Part shown: positions 58,823 to 64,000 of the stretch, piece after piece
How positions within the stretch are numbered: the first letter of the stretch is position 1
Layout: each line of letters opens with the position of its first letter
Origin: Photorhabdus asymbiotica
GTDB lineage: Bacteria > Pseudomonadota > Gammaproteobacteria > Enterobacterales > Enterobacteriaceae
Direction: 5' to 3'
Assembly (NCBI RefSeq): GCF_003634575.1
Contig: NZ_RBLJ01000005.1
Location: forward strand, 1 to 64,000
Length of the DNA stretch: 64,000 bases
The notes under the pieces: model-generated
Databases searched by the model: none
Seen by the model: only the letters and a program-made list of their open reading frames with translations
Told to the model about the DNA's origin: nothing
Position numbers and translations under genes: made by a program

Positions 58823-59896
58823 TTATGACTGAAGTGATAAAGCTTTAGTGATCCTTAACAGGAAATTATTTTCGTAAAGAAAGGCAATAGAATTTTTTAT
58901 TGCATGATGATCTCTTATTTTGCTTCCATCAATAATAAGTTGTAATTTTTTAGACAACTCAAGAATATTACCTGATTTATAAAGTTCACCATTTAAACTA
59001 TTGATGATATCGTTCGGGCCACATTTACAATCTGAACTTATACAATAGATACCATAGGATATTGCTTCCGCTAATACCATACCAAAACCTTCATATTTTG
59101 ATGTTAAAATAACAGCTGATACTTCTTTTATATTATCCATAACAAATTCCCACGGCTGCTCTTTCCAACCGTGCCAAATAATATTGTTATTTATATTAAG
59201 TTGTGAAGATAATTCTTTTAAAGAATCCACATCCTCACCAGAACCTAGCATATGTAATTCCCAATCACCATGTAACTGTGCAAGAGCTAAAAATAGTTCA
59301 GTTAAATTTTTCGACTTATAAGCAAGAATTCTTCCAACATATAAAAATTTAGCTATATGTTTTGGTTGAGGAATTATCAAGGAGTTCATCTTGATAGGAT
59401 TGAAAATAAGATGAAGCTTATCCATTTTTATCCCAAAGGATAACATTTGATCTCTTAAACCAGAACTGATTACAAGGTGCTCGTCAGCACAACATAAATC
59501 TTTAATTTTCTGTGGGGTAGGATTCCTAATGGAGGTATGCAGCCAAGAATAAGTTCTTAGCGGAAGATTGATTTTTTCACAAGAAAGTCGAGCAATATTG
59601 CAAGATGTAGTATCTAAACTTATTAGAATTTCTGGTTGGAATCTTTTTAATATCAAAGACAATTCATATGTAATATCTTGACGAGATTCGTCACTGTTTG
59701 ACGCTAAGGCGATATGCTTAGCATTAGATAACCAAGCACGATTTTCAATTTTGTTTTTCTTATTTAAGGATATGAAAAAAAAATTAATTCCAATGTTGCC
59801 TCGGTCAATCAAATTCATTAAATTTGAACATACTGTTTCTACCCCACCATATCCATTCAGGAAAAGATCATGGTATATTATAAATATTTTTTTCAT
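58823..59896 (-). CDS. GT4-family glycosyltransferase (WaaB-like)
   Basis: 357 residues, GT-B fold. FLNGYGGVETVCSNLMNLI forms the N-terminal glycine loop. FLYVGRILAYKSKNLTELFLAL opens the nucleotide-sugar domain, and the E-x7-E element is KYEGFGMVLAEAISYG, followed by SSDCKCGPNDII, which resembles the LPS galactosyltransferase WaaB. Cytoplasmic, membrane-associated transfer of a hexose is expected; donor and acceptor are unknown. Last gene of the operon, 10 bases after the PIG-L gene. AT-rich relative to the mal genes. Confidence 0.88.
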   Translation of the reverse strand: MKKIFIIYHDLFLNGYGGVETVCSNLMNLIDRGNIGINFFFISLNKKNKIENRAWLSNAKHIALASNSDESRQDITYELSLILKRFQPEILISLDTTSCNIARLSCEKINLPLRTYSWLHTSIRNPTPQKIKDLCCADEHLVISSGLRDQMLSFGIKMDKLHLIFNPIKMNSLIIPQPKHIAKFLYVGRILAYKSKNLTELFLALAQLHGDWELHMLGSGEDVDSLKELSSQLNINNNIIWHGWKEQPWEFVMDNIKEVSAVILTSKYEGFGMVLAEAISYGIYCISSDCKCGPNDIINSLNGELYKSGNILELSKKLQLIIDGSKIRDHHAIKNSIAFLYENNFLLRITKALSLQS

Positions 59897-59906
59897 TATT
59901 AATCCT

Positions 59907-60686
59907 TTACTTAATTAACCAAAAACGCTCTTGAGTTTTAGCTTTATTAATAGAGTGATGATATTTTCTCAATGAGATTAAAAGATTTAATTTATTATCA
60001 AATAGAGGCTCTAATTGAGATTCATAAAAAAGAATATTTTGCATCTTTTCTTTTAAATTAATATCCACCAATATAGCATGCTTATCAAATTTGTTATTTC
60101 TTAATAAAGCGCTTTCTAAATTATCGGGATGAATAATAGGATATTTCCCTAAAACATAGGGAAAATCTTCATACAGTAATATTTTAAACTTACGTGGACC
60201 TTTTATGTTATATACCAGATTGTTTATTATGATATGGTCTACATGTCGACCTATTCCCAAAGGAGCATATATATAATCAGGTTGATAATTTAACAATGTT
60301 TTATTAATGAGATCTTCGGCCATATCAGATGCATTGTCTGATTTATGTATCTGACCACTATAAATCATGACGGAATTTTTATACATAGGTTCACTATATT
60401 GATCGGTTCTGTAAATACAATCTAAAATTTTACCATGTATTGGAATCGCTGATAATTTATTGCAAAAAGCGATATCCTCATTAGCTCGCTTTGAATAAAA
60501 TTTTATAAATGAATTCATATTATCATTATGTTCAGAATGTAAGTAATGAGATATAAGATTCTCGTCATATTCAGTAAAAAATGTTAAAACAACCACCTTT
60601 TGATTTTCTGAAACTAATTTATGTATTAAACCGCCAGCACTTAAAGCCACATCATCTAAATGGGGTGATAAAAATAGATGTATCAT
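59907..60686 (-). CDS. PIG-L (LmbE-like) zinc deacetylase
   Basis: 259 residues. LFLSPHLDDVALSAGG at residues 4-19 holds the zinc ligands His9 and Asp12 and the general base Asp11, and GIGRHVDHIIINNL near residue 150 gives the third ligand in the H-x2-H motif. The family removes N-acetyl groups from GlcNAc-containing substrates (as in GPI, mycothiol and bacillithiol synthesis) or from LPS-linked sugars. Next to a glycosyltransferase, an amino-sugar glycan or glycoside is likely. Start ATG 60686, 25 bases after an ERIC element, so a promoter could lie within or before it. Confidence 0.88.
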   Translation of the reverse strand: MIHLFLSPHLDDVALSAGGLIHKLVSENQKVVVLTFFTEYDENLISHYLHSEHNDNMNSFIKFYSKRANEDIAFCNKLSAIPIHGKILDCIYRTDQYSEPMYKNSVMIYSGQIHKSDNASDMAEDLINKTLLNYQPDYIYAPLGIGRHVDHIIINNLVYNIKGPRKFKILLYEDFPYVLGKYPIIHPDNLESALLRNNKFDKHAILVDINLKEKMQNILFYESQLEPLFDNKLNLLISLRKYHHSINKAKTQERFWLIK

Positions 60687-60710
60687 TTTAAATCTCCATG
60701 AAAATGCTGT

Positions 60711-60837
60711 TATACCTGTTATCTTTCAAGTTGCCTCTTTGTTGGCTGCACTCACTCACCCCGGTCACATAGTTATCTATGCTCCCGGGGATTCGCTCCC
60801 TGTCCGTCTCGATGCATCTTGAAATCTATTGGGTATA
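60711..60837 (-). repeat. ERIC element, copy 7, overlapping the end of a gene
   Basis: 127 bp, tatacctgttatctttcaag to cttgaaatctattgggtata. Unlike the other copies it lies inside an operon: the upstream gene reads about 20 codons into it and stops at 60777. Confidence 0.95.
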
Positions 60838-61559
60838 TATTTTATTTCCATGAGTACAATATAAATAGCGGCGAGATCAATGCGTATCCCATCCCTGTTT
60901 TTTATAAAATCTGAGTTGTCAATGTTTGGTTTTTCTTGAAATTGAACTCTTTCATCATTGGCATAAAACTCTTTCATTATATCAAACCAGCCAGCATGGA
61001 TTCTTTTTGCTGCAATTTCTATTATATTGTCATTGTGTCCTAATATTGTTATTAAATCAGAAAAAATAGCATCATTTGTAGAAAGCAGGATCTCATAATT
61101 AAAATTATCAGATATGATATTATCGTCGTATAAATAAATATCTTTTATTACTTCTGATATAATACTCAAGTCACTCTTTATTAACCTTTTTTCAAACTTC
61201 TTTTCTTTTTCAGTGAATGCTTGATAAGGTTTTAAGAAATTAATTTGCAAGTTGTACTCAACTTCAAGTTTTGTTATTGAGTCTTGCATAGCGGTCTTAT
61301 TATCGACTAAATATTTTGCACACCATAGGTCGTGTATACAAGAGGCAAGAATATCTAAATTGCCATCCTGTTCCAAGAACGAACATATTTCATAAAATAA
61401 TTTTATTTGCAAATTATTTAACTGGGAATTTAAAGATCTACCATCGGGATTAAAGATAAATGAAGCTTGCTTTAATCTTCTTTGAATCTCTTTAGTTAAG
61501 TATATTGAATTTAAATTAATTTTTCCATCTAGCAATTTTTTATTATTTTCTTTACTCAT
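60777..61559 (-). CDS. Unknown protein with an ERIC-derived C-terminus
   Basis: 260 residues, mostly helical, with no family I recognise. The N-terminal half has SFIFNPDGRSLNSQLNNLQI and ILASCIHDLWCAKYLVD, and the second half EIAAKRIHAGWFDIMKEFYAN and RIDLAAIYIVLMEIKY. The last 19-20 residues (IPNRFQDASRRTGSESPGA) are translated from the ERIC element, so the natural end was replaced or extended when ERIC inserted. ATG 61559 overlaps the end of the nucleotidyltransferase gene by 8 bases, so the two are coupled. No signal peptide or membrane segment. Probably a partner of that enzyme. Confidence 0.65.
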   Translation of the reverse strand: MSKENNKKLLDGKINLNSIYLTKEIQRRLKQASFIFNPDGRSLNSQLNNLQIKLFYEICSFLEQDGNLDILASCIHDLWCAKYLVDNKTAMQDSITKLEVEYNLQINFLKPYQAFTEKEKKFEKRLIKSDLSIISEVIKDIYLYDDNIISDNFNYEILLSTNDAIFSDLITILGHNDNIIEIAAKRIHAGWFDIMKEFYANDERVQFQEKPNIDNSDFIKNRDGIRIDLAAIYIVLMEIKYIPNRFQDASRRTGSESPGA

Positions 61560-62190
61560 AATCTCTCTCCTTTCTTTTGTTCATTAATCTTATTTCCGTT
61601 GATGAAATATCTAACCGAAACAAATTTTCTGGAATAGATTCAAATAAAAACCGGTGTTCATTTTTAATATTTACCAAATCATGAATTGTATGATATTTAT
61701 TATTAAAAAAACGTCCAGCTACCAGAAATCTGCAATCATTATTCTTAATTGTCATCAGAGATTTTTTTAATCCTTCTTCACCTCCATAATAAATAGGGTT
61801 ATTAATTTCTTGACATAAATCAGCTCCAATTACGAAAATTGCTCCCTGATAAATATACGATTTTTCAGTAAAAAATTTAGCGTCGCTTAAAATTATATCA
61901 CCTTTCCCTTTGAATTGTCTTATCCTTTCAAAAATTTCATCGGTTGAAATTGTAAGTTTTACCGCATTCTTGATTGACAGTTCATAATAGGGTTTTCTTT
62001 TAGTCATCGCTGTGGCAATTTCTTTTAATTGTTCATGGCCTTTATGAAGTGGATTAAAAGAACCAGATAAAATTAAAGTATCTTTCCAGTCTATGTTAGT
62101 ATTATTAAAGTCTCCATTTCCATCAATATGTATACAATTCAACTTACCATTAATTAAATCAATTAGATAACGCTCATTCTTATTAGGCAT
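61552..62190 (-). CDS. NadD-like nucleotidyltransferase
   Basis: 212 residues of the HxGH nucleotidyltransferase superfamily. LILSGSFNPLHKGHEQLKEI at residues 39-58 has the signature H49-x-G-H52, and DISSTEIRLM near 194-203 is the ISST-x-R motif. Such enzymes join a nucleoside triphosphate to a phosphorylated substrate (NMN, pantetheine phosphate, sugar or polyol phosphates). The middle differs from NadD, so a different acceptor is likely. First gene after a 160-base gap following the small peptide gene. Confidence 0.82.
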   Translation of the reverse strand: MPNKNERYLIDLINGKLNCIHIDGNGDFNNTNIDWKDTLILSGSFNPLHKGHEQLKEIATAMTKRKPYYELSIKNAVKLTISTDEIFERIRQFKGKGDIILSDAKFFTEKSYIYQGAIFVIGADLCQEINNPIYYGGEEGLKKSLMTIKNNDCRFLVAGRFFNNKYHTIHDLVNIKNEHRFLFESIPENLFRLDISSTEIRLMNKRKERDYE

Positions 62191-62356
62191 ATTAATATAT
62201 ATTCTCAGATGCTATTGTTGTTAATTAAATGTATATCACTTCCTTATGAATTTACATATTTCTGAATTTCTATCATTGTATTATTCACCAATGGTAATTA
62301 ATGACACATTTTCATTCTCTTGAAATAAATATTAAATTGATTTCTCTGGAATTCAA

Positions 62357-62494
62357 TTAGCCATTTGTCAGTAGTAACTTCTTGTGTTTTAACATTAAGA
62401 CCTCAGCTTTAAATATCTTACTTGCAGTTTTATTTATCACTAAATTGCCTAAATTATCTGAATCACTCTCATTAATTATAAGTATTTCCTGCAT
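62357..62494 (-). CDS. 45-residue peptide overlapping the cysteine-desulfurase-like gene
   Basis: ATG 62494 has gagg seven bases upstream, within the end of the preceding gene, and overlaps that gene by 23 bases. The product begins MQEILIINESDSDNLGNLVI and ends HKKLLLTNG: an acidic front, a lysine- and leucine-rich back, no Cys, no signal peptide. The good ribosome-binding site and coupling favour real translation. The possible roles are a peptide substrate, a carrier or a small partner; none can be shown. A chance frame in AT-rich DNA remains possible. The 160 bases after it hold nothing recognisable. Confidence 0.45.
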   Translation of the reverse strand: MQEILIINESDSDNLGNLVINKTASKIFKAEVLMLKHKKLLLTNG

Positions 62495-63632
62495 AATTTT
62501 CCTCAGTGATTTCAAGTAAGGCCAATTTTATTTTTAAAATATCTTCCATTGTATGCGACGTATCAAGGCTAACCCTAACCGCACCATCAGGATAAGTTCC
62601 AAATTTTTTATGGGCTAATGGTGCACATTGCAATCCAGGACGGGTAATAATATTATATTTATTTTCTAGTATATAAGAAACTTCTCCGGGATGATAACCT
62701 TCTACAGTAAAAAGAATTGTTGGCAATCCGATTTTATGTTTACAGATTAATTTGATCTTCTTTAATTGTGATAGTTCATCGATAAGATTTATTCGCAGAG
62801 TTTGTAGTTGATTTTGAATGTTTTTTATCCCGATTTTTTTTAAACGCCTTATGGACGCCAGCAATGAAAGTATGCCAATCGTATTTTGTGTTCCTGATTC
62901 ATACTTGTATGGTATTCCAGTTGGTTGTGTTGTTAATCTTGATAATACACCTGTCCCACCCTGAATTAATTCATTATGAGAAAATCCATTATCAAGAATA
63001 AAATATCCCCCAATACCTGATACCCCTCCTAAGCTTTTATGCCCGCTGAAAACAAGATAATCAATATTACCTTTCGACAAATCAATTGCTTGTGAACCAA
63101 AAGATTGTGAGCCATCGACTAAAACCATCGCACCATATAGATGTGCCAATTTCCCTATTTCATCTATATTACAAAATGTACCAATCGTATTGGAGCAACT
63201 ATGAACCACTAATAGTTTAGTTTTCTTATCCTTTAATAAAAATTCCAAATGCGACATATCAATTTCACCATCTGTCACATCGATCAATTGACTACTTACC
63301 CCAATATCTTTTAAATGTTCTATAGGTCTAAGTACTGAATTATGCTCTAAATGGGTAGTAATGACATTATCACCCGGCTTAAGTGTACCTTTTATACATT
63401 CGTTAAGTGAGTACGTTGCTCCTGAGTTAAAAATGACTGTTCCATGGCCATTTAGCCCAATCTGTTCAATGAATTCATACCTACACTCTTCAATAAGTTC
63501 CGTAACCTTTTTAGATTGTTGCGATAAAGATCGCCCTGGAGTTACGCCAAGAGTATCTAAATACATATTTATTATGTCTTTGACTTCTTGTGACTTTGGC
63601 CACGAGGTAGAAGCTACATCTGCATATAACAT
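62472..63632 (-). CDS. Cysteine-desulfurase-family class V PLP enzyme
   Basis: 386 residues, closest by eye to the TIGR01977-type NifS-like family. YADVASTSWPKSQEV at the front, HLEHNSVLRP with the PLP-stacking His97, VDGSQS with Asp173, FSGHKSLGGV with Schiff-base Lys199, and RPGLQCAPLAH with the sulfur-accepting Cys336. All catalytic residues are present, so release of sulfur from cysteine is expected. There is no Fe-S assembly partner nearby, which suggests dedicated sulfur supply to a small molecule or peptide made by the neighbours. ATG 63632 has ggag upstream and overlaps the HIT-like gene by 19 bases. Confidence 0.85.
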   Translation of the reverse strand: MLYADVASTSWPKSQEVKDIINMYLDTLGVTPGRSLSQQSKKVTELIEECRYEFIEQIGLNGHGTVIFNSGATYSLNECIKGTLKPGDNVITTHLEHNSVLRPIEHLKDIGVSSQLIDVTDGEIDMSHLEFLLKDKKTKLLVVHSCSNTIGTFCNIDEIGKLAHLYGAMVLVDGSQSFGSQAIDLSKGNIDYLVFSGHKSLGGVSGIGGYFILDNGFSHNELIQGGTGVLSRLTTQPTGIPYKYESGTQNTIGILSLLASIRRLKKIGIKNIQNQLQTLRINLIDELSQLKKIKLICKHKIGLPTILFTVEGYHPGEVSYILENKYNIITRPGLQCAPLAHKKFGTYPDGAVRVSLDTSHTMEDILKIKLALLEITEENYAGNTYN

Positions 63633-64000
63633 TCTTCAATCTCCATATGATTCTTAATATATAATTTGAATTTTTTAGCCGTCGCATCCATCTCATTTAT
63701 TCCTTCATTAACTCTCCAATCCGATCTTTCTGGCACATTTAAACTATTTGCTAATACTGTTCTTATCATTCCTCTCTCAATAAAATCCGATTCACCTATC
63801 GTAAAAATATATTTATTACCACTATCTTCAACGTAGATATAGGGACCCACCTCACCAAATATCTTAAGTTCATCCAATGAGTCTATTGTATGGATTTTAA
63901 ATTGATTCTTTAATTTATTATGAAGATCAATCGCGGTAGGGAAACAACATAAATGCGCATGATAACAGTACTTTTGATTTGGGTCCATGACGATACAGCC
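63614..64000 (-). CDS. HIT-like nucleotide-binding protein, 5' end outside the window
   Basis: The frame is open through 64000, and the visible ATG at 63988 is probably internal, since codons before it read Gly-Cys-Ile-Val. NQKYCYHAHLCCFP looks like the HIT signature HxHxH with the third His replaced by Cys, so this would be the C-terminal part of a HIT domain plus a tail of about 100 residues. HIT proteins hydrolyse or transfer nucleoside monophosphates. The tail (ESDFIERGMIRTVLANSLN) is unfamiliar. Its end overlaps the cysteine-desulfurase-like gene, so it belongs to the same operon. Confidence 0.6.
   Translation of the reverse strand, partial: GCIVMDPNQKYCYHAHLCCFPTAIDLHNKLKNQFKIHTIDSLDELKIFGEVGPYIYVEDSGNKYIFTIGESDFIERGMIRTVLANSLNVPERSDWRVNEGINEMDATAKKFKLYIKNHMEIEECYMQM

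Noticed and set aside
58823-60686. Bacillithiol or mycothiol synthesis from the GT plus PIG-L pair
   Set aside because: The GT resembles WaaB more than BshA or MshA, and no cysteine ligase gene is visible; kept only as a question in the findings.

Overview
The window most probably comes from Photorhabdus, with Xenorhabdus as the alternative. The backbone keeps the gene order of the E. coli 90-minute region: metA, an rrnE-like rRNA operon with tRNA-Glu, purHD, yjaH-hupA-yjaG-nfi-hemE-nudC, thiCEFSGH, then the mal genes. Proteins are close to enterobacterial orthologues, base composition is low-GC, and full-length 127-bp ERIC elements occur seven times. Genus assignment is by gene content and recall, not by a database search.

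Layout. 1-2600: decayed accessory DNA between two inverted ERIC copies, holding a frameshifted, probably pore-forming effector and a DUF1240-like membrane protein. 2613-9742: metA with MetJ boxes, an IS30 scrap, and the rRNA operon on the minus strand (16S, tRNA-Glu, 23S, 5S); the 23S carries an extra hairpin insert in helix 25. 9885-18014: purHD behind a PurR box, housekeeping genes, and a HAD phosphatase. 18101-21540: a three-gene AT-rich cassette (MFS exporter, HD-like protein, M3-type metallopeptidase) inserted in the leader of the thiamine operon and flanked by a 143-bp direct repeat that duplicates half of the TPP riboswitch. 21658-27323: the TPP riboswitch and overlapping thiCEFSGH genes.

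27439-30341: three tandem paralogues of a small beta-rich protein, each with its own promoter-like block and terminator, between inverted ERIC copies. 30369-35134: a small-molecule cluster (PLP aminotransferase, zinc dehydrogenase, HAD phosphatase, then MFS and DUF1349 proteins). 35791-44760: drug-efflux MFS, malT, malPQ. 45128-51082: an ERIC-bounded accessory insert with a broken Tox-REase-5 effector and broken Imm52-like immunity gene, an arginase-family protein and an LtaS/sulfatase-like membrane enzyme. 51101-58744: malGFE diverging from malK-lamB-malM, so the whole maltose/maltodextrin system is nearly contiguous. 58823-64000: an AT-rich minus-strand operon (HIT-like protein, cysteine-desulfurase-like enzyme, a 45-residue peptide, nucleotidyltransferase, unknown protein, PIG-L deacetylase, WaaB-like glycosyltransferase) running off the window.

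The best candidates for undescribed biology are the M3-peptidase/HD/MFS cassette inside the thi leader and the HIT/NifS-like/NTase/PIG-L/GT operon with its small translationally coupled peptide.
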